From the NCBI RefSeq assembly GCF_001428125.1, contig NZ_LMSM01000005.1, positions 377,701 through 441,700 on the forward strand: DNA of 64,000 bases. The letters run 5' to 3'. This document shows, one piece after another, positions 54,841-63,480 of the stretch. The translations under genes were made by a program, and so were the position numbers. The stretch comes from Nocardioides sp. Soil774. GTDB lineage: Bacteria; Actinomycetota; Actinomycetes; Propionibacteriales; Nocardioidaceae. The notes beneath the pieces are model-generated. The model had not been told where the DNA came from. It searched no databases and saw nothing but the letters and a program-made list of their open reading frames with translations. The number at the start of each line of letters is the position of its first letter. The first letter of the stretch is position 1.

Positions 54841-56034
54841 GTGGCACTCGCACCAGCTCAGGACGACCTCGGGCAGGAGCTGCCCGACGTGCCGTTCAAC
54901 CTGCCGTCGGTCGAGGGGCGCGAGCTCGACTACGTCCAGGACGCCGTGCGCGGTGGCCACCTCGCCTCGGGTGGCGACTTCACGCGGCGCGCGGCCGAGC
55001 TGCTCGCGGCCGAGACCGGGTCGGCCGAGGCGCTGATGACGACCTCCTGCACCGCGGCCCTCGAGCTGTCGGCGATGCTGCTCGACCTGACCGACGGCGA
55101 CACGGTCATCGTGCCGTCCTTCACGTTCACCAGCACCGGTCTCGCCTACGCCCGGCAGGGCGCCGGCCTCGTGTTCTGCGACATCGAGCCGGTCACCCTC
55201 GGCCTCGACCCCGCGCACCTCGCGACGCTGCTCGACGAGCACGTGCGGGCCGTCGTGATCGTCCACTACGCCGGCATCGCCTGCGACGTCGACGGCATCC
55301 GGGCGGTGCTCGCCGACTGGCCGGACGTCCGGCTCGTCGAGGACAACGCGCACGGCCTCTTCGGCGCGTGGCGCGGCCAGCCCCTCGGCAGCCTCGGGCG
55401 CTACGCGACCCTGAGCTTCCACGAGACCAAGAACTTCGTGTGCGGCGAGGGCGGCGCCCTGCTGCTCAACGACCCCGAGGACGTCGAGCGGGCGCGGGTG
55501 CTCTACGACAAGGGCACCAACCGGCACGCCTTCATGCTGGGCCAGGTCGACAAGTACACCTGGAAGGACACCGGCTCCTCGTTCGGCCTCTCCGACGTCC
55601 TCGCCGCCTACCTGCTGGCGCAGCTCGAGATGCGCGAGGTGATCCAGGGCAAGCGTCGCGCCCTGCACGAGCACTACGAGGCCGCGCTCGCGCCGTACGT
55701 CGACGAGCTCGGCTTCGAGCTGATGCGGGTGCCGCCGGACCGCACCTCGGCCCACCACATGTTCTACGTGCTGCTGCCCGACCGCGACCGCCGCAACGAC
55801 GTCCTGGAGCTGATGCGCAAGTCGGGCGTGCAGGCGACCTTCCACTACCAGCCGCTGGACGCCTCCGACGCGGGACGGTCCTTCGCCGTGCGCGAGACGC
55901 ACTGTCCGGTCTCGCGCGACATCAGCGACCGCCTGCTGCGCCTGCCGTTCTGGAACAACATCTCCCACCCCGACCGCGACCGCGTGACGACCACCTTCCT
56001 CGACGCCGCGACCGCGACCCTCTCGAACCGGTGA
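54841..56034 (+). CDS. DegT/DnrJ/EryC1/StrS (WecE-like) sugar aminotransferase
   Basis: A 397-residue PLP enzyme of the sugar aminotransferase family. It opens VPFNLPSVEGRELDYVQDAV, has the PLP lysine in LSFHETKNFVCGEGGAL, VEDNAHGLFGAWRG, and the WecE-like YDKGTNRHAFMLGQVDKYTWKDTGSSFGLSD. WecE makes dTDP-4-amino-4,6-dideoxygalactose from the 4-keto sugar. GTG 54841 has GGAGG five bases upstream. An earlier GTG (54814) overlaps the sulfotransferase stop and adds nine residues. The dTDP-sugar dehydratase partner is not nearby. Confidence 0.9.
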   Translation: MALAPAQDDLGQELPDVPFNLPSVEGRELDYVQDAVRGGHLASGGDFTRRAAELLAAETGSAEALMTTSCTAALELSAMLLDLTDGDTVIVPSFTFTSTGLAYARQGAGLVFCDIEPVTLGLDPAHLATLLDEHVRAVVIVHYAGIACDVDGIRAVLADWPDVRLVEDNAHGLFGAWRGQPLGSLGRYATLSFHETKNFVCGEGGALLLNDPEDVERARVLYDKGTNRHAFMLGQVDKYTWKDTGSSFGLSDVLAAYLLAQLEMREVIQGKRRALHEHYEAALAPYVDELGFELMRVPPDRTSAHHMFYVLLPDRDRRNDVLELMRKSGVQATFHYQPLDASDAGRSFAVRETHCPVSRDISDRLLRLPFWNNISHPDRDRVTTTFLDAATATLSNR

Positions 56035-56786
56035 ACGACGGATCCCGGTCGGTGGGCGCCGACGCGCCCGTCCAGCGGGGGTCGTCGTCGCTGCGCCAGC
56101 AGGGCTACTGGTGGCACCGCGCCCGCTCGGACCTGCTCGACGTCGTCATGCGCCCCCACCTCGGCACCCCGCGCCGCACGCTCGACGTCGGCAGCGCCGA
56201 CGCCCCGAGCGTGGGGTGGATGCGTGGCGAGCAGCAGCACGTGAGCCTCGACCTGCTGCCCGAGGGGCTCGTGCCCGGGCAGGGCGTGTGCGGGTCGGCC
56301 ACCGAGCTGCCGTTCGCCGACGCGACGTTCGACGTCGTCTCGGCGTTCGACGTCGTCGAGCACTGCGCCGACGACGCCCGCGCGATCGCCGAGCTCGCCC
56401 GGGTGCTGGTGCCCGGGGGGCGGATGCTCCTCTCCGTCCCGGCCTACCAGTGGGCGTGGTCGGACCACGACGTCCAGGCCGGGCACCACCGCCGCTACAC
56501 CCGCGCGCAGCTGGTCGACCTGGTCGAGGAGGGCGGGATGCGGGTGGCGCGGGCGACGTACGCCTTCACCGGGGTGTTCCCGCTGTTCGTCGCCGAACGG
56601 CTGCGCCGCCGGCTGTCTCCCCCGCCGGCCGGCGACACCCGGCTCCCCCAGGTCTCGCCGCGCGTCGACCGGGTGCTGATGGGCCTGTGCGCCGCGGACG
56701 CCCGGCTGCTGCAGCGCCGCGACCTGCCCTACGGCTCCTCGGTGCTGCTCGCCGCGGTCAAGCCCGCCGGAGCGACCCGAGCCTGA
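56031..56786 (+). CDS. SAM-dependent methyltransferase (glycan locus)
   Basis: A 251-residue class I methyltransferase of the Methyltransf_11 type: RTLDVGSADAPSVGW (an atypical motif I, S-A-D in place of G-x-G), FDVVSAFDVVEHCADDARA and VLVPGGRMLLSVPAYQWAWSDHD. It is coupled to the aminotransferase by GTGA, so an N- or O-methyl on the sugar is plausible. Its last 29 bases overlap the converging flippase gene. Confidence 0.85.
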   Translation: MNDGSRSVGADAPVQRGSSSLRQQGYWWHRARSDLLDVVMRPHLGTPRRTLDVGSADAPSVGWMRGEQQHVSLDLLPEGLVPGQGVCGSATELPFADATFDVVSAFDVVEHCADDARAIAELARVLVPGGRMLLSVPAYQWAWSDHDVQAGHHRRYTRAQLVDLVEEGGMRVARATYAFTGVFPLFVAERLRRRLSPPPAGDTRLPQVSPRVDRVLMGLCAADARLLQRRDLPYGSSVLLAAVKPAGATRA

Positions 56787-57981
56787 GCGACGTCCACGCG
56801 GCGAGCGCCAGGGCGCCGGTGGCGACGACCTCGGTGAGCAGGAAGACCGTCGAGGTCCGCTCCACGGCCGCGGCACCGGCCAGCACGACCACGGCCACCG
56901 CACCGGCGACGAGGGCGACGCCCCAGGCCGCCGTCACCCGCAACGGTCGGTGACCCGCCAGCGCCGCCACCATCAGCACGACGTTGGCCACCGCGAGGGT
57001 GCACCCCGCCGCGACCAGGGCTGCGACGGTCGACGACACCACCACCGAGCCGCCGAAGACCAGCCGCAGCAGCCAGGGGCCTGCGACGGCACCGACGGCC
57101 GCGGCCAGGCAGGCGGTCACGACGGTGACCACCGCCAGCGCGCGCCCCATCGCCCGGAGCCGGTCGAGGCGCCCCGCGACGACGTGGACGGTCACCTGCT
57201 GGGTGAGCTGCGGGAGTGCCCCCAGCACGACCTGGTAGGGCGCCCGGAAGAGCGCGAGGGCAGCGAAGGTCGAGGTGACCTCGACGGGCGAGCCCCCCAA
57301 GAGCGCGAGGAGCACCGGGCCGCCGGTCAGCACGCCCTGCGCGACGACCTGCCCGGCCGCGGCGCCGCCGAGGAACGCGAGCGCGCCACCGTGGGCGGTG
57401 CCCGCGTCGGCGAACCGCCAGCCCGAGGGCCACAGCGCGATCAACCCGCCTGCCGCGAGCGCGAGGCCGTGCAGCTCCGGGTCACGCACGCCGGACAACA
57501 GCAGGGCGACCACGATGAGGCAGCGCAGGCCGTTCTCGGCGACGAGGCTCACGCCGACGGCCACGAAGCGGCCGCGCCCCCCAAGCGTGCCGCGCAGCAC
57601 GCCGACGGCCGCCGACCCGAGCGTCACGAGGACGACCAGCACCGGGAACCACGCGTCGTCACGGTGGAAGAGCCGCTCGCGCAGCAGCCACGTCACCACG
57701 CCGATCACGACGGCCGCGGCGACCACCACCGTGGCCACGCGCCCGGCCGCACGTCTGACCTCGCCCTCATGACCGGCCGCCACGCTGCGGGTGACCCAGT
57801 GCTGGAGAGGGAAGGTGAAGGCGGCGCTGACCAGCGCCCACAGAGTCCAGAGGACCGACACGGGCGCCGCCGCCTCGGACCCGATGCCGCGCGTGACGAG
57901 GGCGAAGAGCACGTAGGCGAGCAGCCCGCTGAGGACGGAGCCGGCTGCGAGCGCGACCGCGCCGCGCCGCGCCGCCGTCAT
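56758..57981 (-). CDS. Polysaccharide/lipid-linked oligosaccharide flippase-like protein
   Basis: A 407-residue protein with about ten to twelve hydrophobic helices. It starts MTAARRGAVALAAGSVLSGLLAYVLFALVTRGIGSE, the pattern of MATE/MOP-superfamily Wzx-type flippases. It should move a lipid-linked glycan across the membrane. ATG 57981 overlaps the stop of the upstream GT39-like gene by four bases. The first helix has the basic-then-hydrophobic pattern common in Wzx. Substrate unknown. Confidence 0.8.
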   Translation of the reverse strand: MTAARRGAVALAAGSVLSGLLAYVLFALVTRGIGSEAAAPVSVLWTLWALVSAAFTFPLQHWVTRSVAAGHEGEVRRAAGRVATVVVAAAVVIGVVTWLLRERLFHRDDAWFPVLVVLVTLGSAAVGVLRGTLGGRGRFVAVGVSLVAENGLRCLIVVALLLSGVRDPELHGLALAAGGLIALWPSGWRFADAGTAHGGALAFLGGAAAGQVVAQGVLTGGPVLLALLGGSPVEVTSTFAALALFRAPYQVVLGALPQLTQQVTVHVVAGRLDRLRAMGRALAVVTVVTACLAAAVGAVAGPWLLRLVFGGSVVVSSTVAALVAAGCTLAVANVVLMVAALAGHRPLRVTAAWGVALVAGAVAVVVLAGAAAVERTSTVFLLTEVVATGALALAAWTSLRLGSLRRA

Positions 57982-59555
57982 CGCGGCCCGGTGCGGGCGA
58001 GCGGGTCGTCCGGGTCGTAGCCGGCGGCGGTGCGCAGCCTCGCGATCGTCTCCTCGCCGAGCGAGGCACGGGCGTACCACTCCCACATCGGCGCCCGGCC
58101 GACGAAGACGTAGTCGGGCTGCAGCGAGGCCCGCCACGTCATCGAGACGGTCTCCCCGACCGAGACGAGGTCGGGGCCGTCGGCGACGAGGTCGCGCCTG
58201 AACCCGTCGAGCCCGCCGGGCCAGGTGTCGTCCATGTAGTCCTGGAGGCCGCTGCGGAACATCTGGTAGCGCGTCGGGTTGGTGCGTCCGGTGAGGACGA
58301 GGGGCTGCGGGGCCTCGATCGAGGTGATGGTGGCGTCGTCGGGCAGCTGCGCGAGCACGTCGGCGGTGGCCTGTCGCTGGTCCAGCAGCGTGTCGTCGCG
58401 GGCCGAGGCGGCATAGACCGCTCCCAGCACGACGCACGCGCCCGCGACCACGGCCGTGACCGCCCATTGCGGTCGCGGCGGGAGACGGCGTACCGCGACC
58501 GCGACGGCCGCGCCGACCCCGAGGGCCGCGAACGGCAGGACCGGGAACAGGTCGGGCCACGCGTCGTAGTCCTTCAGCGTCCACGCCAGACCCGCCAGCA
58601 GACCTGTCGTCATGGCGGGCAGCGCCCGCAGCGCCGGGTACGCCGCCCGGGCGCGCGGCACCGCGACGGCGACGGTCAGCAGCACCAAGGCGACGACGCC
58701 GGCGAGCATCAGCCACACCGTGACGCCGTAGGCCGCGTCGAGGTCGAGCCAGACCCGCTCCAGGTCGGCGGTCACCGGGTTGGGCACGGTGTAGCGGCGG
58801 TTGATGACGTAGAAGCCGTCGATCGCCTCGCGCAGCGAACCCGCGAGCGCGAACCACACGGCGAGCAGGGCCACCGGCACCAGGCCGCCCACGGCCACCC
58901 GGCCCAGGGCACGCAGTCGCGCGGCGCCGCCGAGCAGGAGCATCACGGCCGCCACGACGGCGGCGAAGGTGCTGAAGAACGCGGTCTGCAGGCACAGCGT
59001 CGCGAGGCTGGTGAAGACCCCGGCGGTGAACCAGCGGCGGTGCGTGAGCGCCCAGAGGGCGACGATGACGAACAGCGTCATCGGGGTCTTCTCGCGCGGC
59101 CCGCTGGAGGCGTAGTGGATGAAGCCGTGGAAGGACAGGAGCGTCGCCGCCGTGACCAGCCCCGCCGCGCGCGAGCCGAGCAGGTCGCGGCCCAGGACGT
59201 AGATCGTGCAGACGGCGGCCGTCGCGATGAGCATGAAGACGACGCGCATCGTGACGAGCTCGTCGGTGCCGAACAGGCGTGCCACCAGGGCGCCGACACC
59301 GGGGATCGCGTGGGCGAGCGGCCCGGCCCGGTTGAGGATGCCGACGTAGGGAGGCACCCCGTCAGCGACCTGCTGGCCCGCATAGCTGTAGACGCCGAGG
59401 TCGCGGGTCAGGGCACCGTGGAAGCCGTGGAGGGTGTAGACGAGGGCCGAGACCACGCCGACCAGGAACGTGAGGGGATCGACCCGCGGAAGCCGGCCCT
59501 CCCCTGGTGGCCGGGCGGTCCAGCGCCGGTCGTGGGGAGGAGGCACGCGCCTCAC
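57978..59555 (-). CDS. Polytopic membrane glycosyltransferase (GT39/ArnT-like)
   Basis: About 525 residues with roughly ten to twelve membrane helices. An aspartate-bearing first outer loop (LTRDLGVYSYAGQQVADGVPPYVGI) follows helix one, typical of GT-C enzymes that take a sugar from a polyprenyl phosphate donor. FVGRAPMWEWYARA is near the C-terminus. GTG 59555 is chosen; the earlier codons are low in complexity. The natural donor would be the product of the GT2 enzyme of the same locus. Its acceptor is unknown. Confidence 0.8.
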   Translation of the reverse strand: MRRVPPPHDRRWTARPPGEGRLPRVDPLTFLVGVVSALVYTLHGFHGALTRDLGVYSYAGQQVADGVPPYVGILNRAGPLAHAIPGVGALVARLFGTDELVTMRVVFMLIATAAVCTIYVLGRDLLGSRAAGLVTAATLLSFHGFIHYASSGPREKTPMTLFVIVALWALTHRRWFTAGVFTSLATLCLQTAFFSTFAAVVAAVMLLLGGAARLRALGRVAVGGLVPVALLAVWFALAGSLREAIDGFYVINRRYTVPNPVTADLERVWLDLDAAYGVTVWLMLAGVVALVLLTVAVAVPRARAAYPALRALPAMTTGLLAGLAWTLKDYDAWPDLFPVLPFAALGVGAAVAVAVRRLPPRPQWAVTAVVAGACVVLGAVYAASARDDTLLDQRQATADVLAQLPDDATITSIEAPQPLVLTGRTNPTRYQMFRSGLQDYMDDTWPGGLDGFRRDLVADGPDLVSVGETVSMTWRASLQPDYVFVGRAPMWEWYARASLGEETIARLRTAAGYDPDDPLARTGPR

Positions 59556-59631
59556 CCTAGCCTCGCGTCCGAGGCGCCGGACCCCTCCCTCTGGTTCGTC
59601 GTCGAGCGGCACCGGCGCGCTCGCCATGAGC

Positions 59632-60225
59632 TCAGCGCGTGCGGGCAGCGACGTACGTCAGCCCGGCGCCGATGCCCACACCGAGAGCGGCACCGCCGAC
59701 CACGTCGACCGGGTGGTGCGCGCCCTGCGAGACCCGCACGCCCGCAGCCACCGCCGCGCAGCCGAACAGGGACGCGGCCAGCGGTCGCGGCACGTAGGGC
59801 GCCACGAGTCGGACGGCGGTGAAAGCGATGGCGGCATGACCCGAGGGGAACGACCCGCCCTCGACGGGGGCGTCGTCACGCAGGACGGTCGGCTCGACGT
59901 AGAGGGGCCGGGGTGTGGTCCGCACCTGCTTGATGCCGACCTCCAGCGCCTTCTCCACCGGCAGGGCCAGCGCTGCGGCGAGCGCGAGCCCGCGGTGACC
60001 CGTCGCGACCGCGGCCACGGCGGTGCCGGGCAGCACCCACGGGATCCCGAGCTGCTGCACCACCCGCAGCACCGCGGGGTCGGACTCGTGGTGGTTGAGC
60101 GCGGCGAAGACCCGACGGTCGGCCGTCGGGTGCCGGTCGGCCACGAGGCCAGCCAGCACCACGGTCGCGAGCGCTGCTGCGCACTGGACCGCGTCGCCGC
60201 GCCGCCGCTCCTCGTCTGGTCCCAC
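59632..60225 (-). CDS. PAP2-type phosphatase
   Basis: A 197-residue membrane phosphatase with all three PAP2 motifs: KQVRTTPRP, PSGHA and RVSQGAHHPVDVVGG. It is the right type to recycle undecaprenyl pyrophosphate or to dephosphorylate phosphatidate. The start is GTG 60225. It precedes the GT39-like gene by 76 bases on the same strand, so it likely joins the minus-strand half of the glycan locus. Confidence 0.92.
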   Translation of the reverse strand: MGPDEERRRGDAVQCAAALATVVLAGLVADRHPTADRRVFAALNHHESDPAVLRVVQQLGIPWVLPGTAVAAVATGHRGLALAAALALPVEKALEVGIKQVRTTPRPLYVEPTVLRDDAPVEGGSFPSGHAAIAFTAVRLVAPYVPRPLAASLFGCAAVAAGVRVSQGAHHPVDVVGGAALGVGIGAGLTYVAARTR

Positions 60226-60277
60226 GACCCCATCCTCCCGCGCGGCCTCCGACGGCGCCCCACTCCTGCGGGCGGGA

Positions 60278-61693
60278 TCAGCGCAGCGTCAGCCGCTCGA
60301 GGGCGTGGAACGCGTCGACGAACCCGTCCACCACCTGCTCGTGGTCGGGCACCAGGCCGGCGTCGGCGGCGATGCCGACGAAGACCTTGCCGTCATAGCT
60401 GTAGATCGTGAAGCTCATCACCTGGTCCGCCGTCAGCGGCGCCCAGCCCATCATCCCCTCGATCCTGCGACCGGCGACGTGGAGCGGCACCTGAGGGCCG
60501 GGCACGTTGGTGAGGACGCCGACGGCGCGGTTGGCTAGCAGGTCGACCGAGAAGCGGTAGACCCGCCTGCTCAGCCGGGACATGACCGCCTGGACGCCGA
60601 AGTCCACGACGGCCTCGTGGCCGGACTTGATGCGGCCCATGCGACGGCGTACGACGCCGAGCGTGCGCAGCGGGTCGTCGAGGTGCGTGGGCAGCTCGAG
60701 CTGCACGAGCGCGAAGCTGTTGCCCAGCTCGACGGGCAGCGCCGGGTCGAAGGGCACCAGGTTGACCGGCACGTCCCAGGTCACGCTGCGGCACACCGTC
60801 CCGTGGCCCGCGAGGTAGTCGTGCAACGACTGGGCGACGCAGGTCACCAGGACGTCGTTGACGGTGGCGGCGTGGGCCCCGGCGACGGCCTTCACGGCGT
60901 CGAGGGCGATCGGCGGGGACCAGGCGATCGCCTTGCGCTCCCCGACCGACCCGGTCCAGCGGGTGGCGTCGTTGCGGGTGCCGAGGACGAGCTTGCGGAC
61001 GGTGTCCACGTCGCCCGGCACGCTGCCCAGGACCGCGCCCGCGAGCGAGCGACCGGCGCCGAGCGCGGTGTGCGCCCCGCCGACGGGGTTGGCCACGAGG
61101 GTGCGGGCGAGCCGGGCCGAGGCGCGGGCCGTCCCGACGACGCCGCCGCCTGCGGGGGCAGGCCCGACCACCGGCCCGACCACCTGCGCGGCTCCGTCGT
61201 GAGGACGTACGTCGGCGAGGGGTGGTGCGTCGGGCGCCGGGTCGAAGACGCTGAGCGTCAGCTGCACCATGCGGATGCCGTCCGCGATGGCGTGGTGGGC
61301 CCGGAACAGCACCGCGCTGCCGCCGCGGTAGCCGTCGACCAGCACGGCGCGCCACAGGGGCTCCTCACGGTCGAGCGGCACCGTGCGCCGCGACGCGATG
61401 AGCGCCTGGAGCTCGGCGTCCCCACCGGGGTCGGGGAGCACCACCCGCTCCAGCCGGTCCTCGAACCTGGCGTCCGGCCGCTCCTCCCACCACCAGCCGC
61501 CGTCGCTGCGCACCACCACGCTGCGGAAGACCGGGAACCGCTCCCACAGGCGCTCCTCCACGACGACGGTCCACGCGTCCCAGTCGATCGGCTCCGCGGT
61601 CCAGAAGAGGCTGTCGACCACCATCAGGTTGCCCGGCTCGTCCATCTCCAGCCACAGCGCGTCCTGCGCACCCAGCCGTCGTCGCTCGCCCAT
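60278..61693 (-). CDS. Wax ester synthase/diacylglycerol acyltransferase (WS/DGAT)
   Basis: A 471-residue acyltransferase with the catalytic HHAIADG motif near residue 130 and the family blocks FALVQLELP, NVPGPQVPLHVAG and MSFTIYSYDGKVFVGI. It esterifies acyl-CoA to long alcohols or diacylglycerol, making storage lipid. ATG 61693 follows GGGAGGT at good spacing, and MGERRRLGAQDALWLEMD is the family start. An acyl-CoA ligase gene nearby could supply its substrate. Confidence 0.92.
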   Translation of the reverse strand: MGERRRLGAQDALWLEMDEPGNLMVVDSLFWTAEPIDWDAWTVVVEERLWERFPVFRSVVVRSDGGWWWEERPDARFEDRLERVVLPDPGGDAELQALIASRRTVPLDREEPLWRAVLVDGYRGGSAVLFRAHHAIADGIRMVQLTLSVFDPAPDAPPLADVRPHDGAAQVVGPVVGPAPAGGGVVGTARASARLARTLVANPVGGAHTALGAGRSLAGAVLGSVPGDVDTVRKLVLGTRNDATRWTGSVGERKAIAWSPPIALDAVKAVAGAHAATVNDVLVTCVAQSLHDYLAGHGTVCRSVTWDVPVNLVPFDPALPVELGNSFALVQLELPTHLDDPLRTLGVVRRRMGRIKSGHEAVVDFGVQAVMSRLSRRVYRFSVDLLANRAVGVLTNVPGPQVPLHVAGRRIEGMMGWAPLTADQVMSFTIYSYDGKVFVGIAADAGLVPDHEQVVDGFVDAFHALERLTLR

Positions 61694-61808
61694 CGGAGCA
61701 CCTCCCGGCCCCCAGCGTCGTCGGCGCCCGGCCACCTCGACAGGGGCGAAGGTCACGGGTCGCGCACCAGTTCTCGGGGCTGCCCCGCTGACGACTACGC
61801 TCGCGCCC

Positions 61809-63452
61809 GTGACCGCCACGCTCGTCGCGAAGGACCTGTCCGGAGGGCACGGTCACCGCATCCTGTTCGAGGGCCTCGACCTGACCGTCGCCCCCGGCGA
61901 CGTCATCGGCGTCGTGGGCGCCAACGGTGCGGGCAAGTCCACCCTGCTGTCGCTGCTCGGCGGGGCTGCCGCTCCGGTGGCGGGCTCGGTCAGCTGCGCG
62001 CCGCGCGACGCGTTCGTCGGGCTGCTGCCCCAGGAGCACGAGCGCGTGCCGGGCGAGACGGTGGCGGCGTACGTCGCGCGCCGCACCGGTGCCGCCGAGG
62101 CGACCGCCGCGATGGAGGCCACCGCCGCCGCGCTCGGGTCGGACGAGCCGGGCGCCGACGACGCCTACGCCGTCGCCTTCGACCGCTGGATGGCGAGCGG
62201 TGCCGCCGACCTCGACGACCGACTCCTCCCCGTGCTGGCCGACCTCGGCCTCGACGTCGGCCCCGACGCCCTCATGACCTCGTTGTCCGGCGGCCAGGCC
62301 GCGCGCGTGGCGCTCGCCGCGCTCCTGCTGAGCCGCTTCGACGTGGTGCTGCTCGACGAGCCGACCAACGACCTCGACCTCGACGGGCTCGAGCGGCTCG
62401 AGGCCTTCGTGCAGGGGCTGCGCGGCGGCGTCGTGCTCGTCTCGCACGATCGCGAGTTCCTGGCCCGCTGCGTGACCCGGATCGTGGAGCTCGACCAGGC
62501 CCAGCAGCAGGTGACCGTGTACGACGGCGGCTACGACGCGTTCCTGGAGGAGCGGGCCGTCGCCCGGCGCCACGCGCGCGAGGCCTACGAGGCCTACGCC
62601 GACACGCGCGCCGACCTGGTCAAGCGCGCGCGCACCCAGCGCGAGTGGAGCTCGCAGGGCGTGCGCAACGCGATGAAGAAGAACCCCGACAACGACAAGA
62701 TCCGGCGCAAGGCGGCCACCGAGTCGTCGGAGAAGCAGGCACAGAAGGTGCGCCAGATGGAGTCGCGCATCGCGCGGCTCGACGAGGTCGAGGAGCCCCG
62801 CAAGGAGTGGGTGCTGCAGTTCGACATCGCCGCGGCGCCGCGCTCGAGCGGGGTGGTCGCGACCCTCAACGAGGCGACCCTGGCGCAGGGCGACTTCCGG
62901 CTCGGGCCCGTCTCCGCGCAGGTCGACGCCGGCGACCGGATCGGCATCACCGGTCCCAACGGAGCGGGCAAGACCACGCTCCTGAGACTGCTCCTCGGGC
63001 ACGCCACCCTCGACTCGGGCTCCGCCTCCCTGGGGGCGTCCGTCGCGGTCGGCGTCATCGACCAGGCCCGCACCACCCTTGACGACGCGCTGCCTCTCGG
63101 CGACGCGTTCGAGGCCGCCGTGCCGGCCATGACCCAGGCCGAGGTGCGCACGTTGCTCGCCAAGTTCGGGCTGAAGGCCGACCACGTCACCAGCCGGGTG
63201 GGACGGCTCTCCCCCGGCGAGCGGACCCGTGCGGCGATGGCGCTGCTCCAGGCACGCGGGGTCAACCTGCTCGTCCTCGACGAGCCGACCAACCACCTCG
63301 ACCTGCCGGCGATCCAGCAGCTCGAGGAGGCGCTGGCGTCGTACGACGGCGCGCTGCTGCTCGTCTCCCACGACCGGCGGCTGCTGGAGAACGTGCGGCT
63401 CGACCAGCGGTGGGAGGTCGACGGGGGCCAGGTCGTCGTGCGCCACGCCTGA
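61809..63452 (+). CDS. ABC-F family ATPase
   Basis: A 547-residue soluble protein with two ATPase domains and no membrane helix. Walker A is GANGAGKST near 40 and GPNGAGKTT near 384; signatures are LSGGQAARVAL and LSPGERTRAAM; Walker B is VVLLDEPTNDLDLDG and LLVLDEPTNHLDLPA. The linker (about 240-330) is charged and helical (KRARTQREWSSQGVRNAMKKN), the ribosome-acting P-site-tRNA interaction motif of ABC-F. The role may be translation rescue or antibiotic protection; no inducer is visible. The start is GTG 61809. Confidence 0.92.
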   Translation: MTATLVAKDLSGGHGHRILFEGLDLTVAPGDVIGVVGANGAGKSTLLSLLGGAAAPVAGSVSCAPRDAFVGLLPQEHERVPGETVAAYVARRTGAAEATAAMEATAAALGSDEPGADDAYAVAFDRWMASGAADLDDRLLPVLADLGLDVGPDALMTSLSGGQAARVALAALLLSRFDVVLLDEPTNDLDLDGLERLEAFVQGLRGGVVLVSHDREFLARCVTRIVELDQAQQQVTVYDGGYDAFLEERAVARRHAREAYEAYADTRADLVKRARTQREWSSQGVRNAMKKNPDNDKIRRKAATESSEKQAQKVRQMESRIARLDEVEEPRKEWVLQFDIAAAPRSSGVVATLNEATLAQGDFRLGPVSAQVDAGDRIGITGPNGAGKTTLLRLLLGHATLDSGSASLGASVAVGVIDQARTTLDDALPLGDAFEAAVPAMTQAEVRTLLAKFGLKADHVTSRVGRLSPGERTRAAMALLQARGVNLLVLDEPTNHLDLPAIQQLEEALASYDGALLLVSHDRRLLENVRLDQRWEVDGGQVVVRHA

Positions 63453-63480
63453 GCCGCCGCCGGGGCGATACGTTGGCGAC

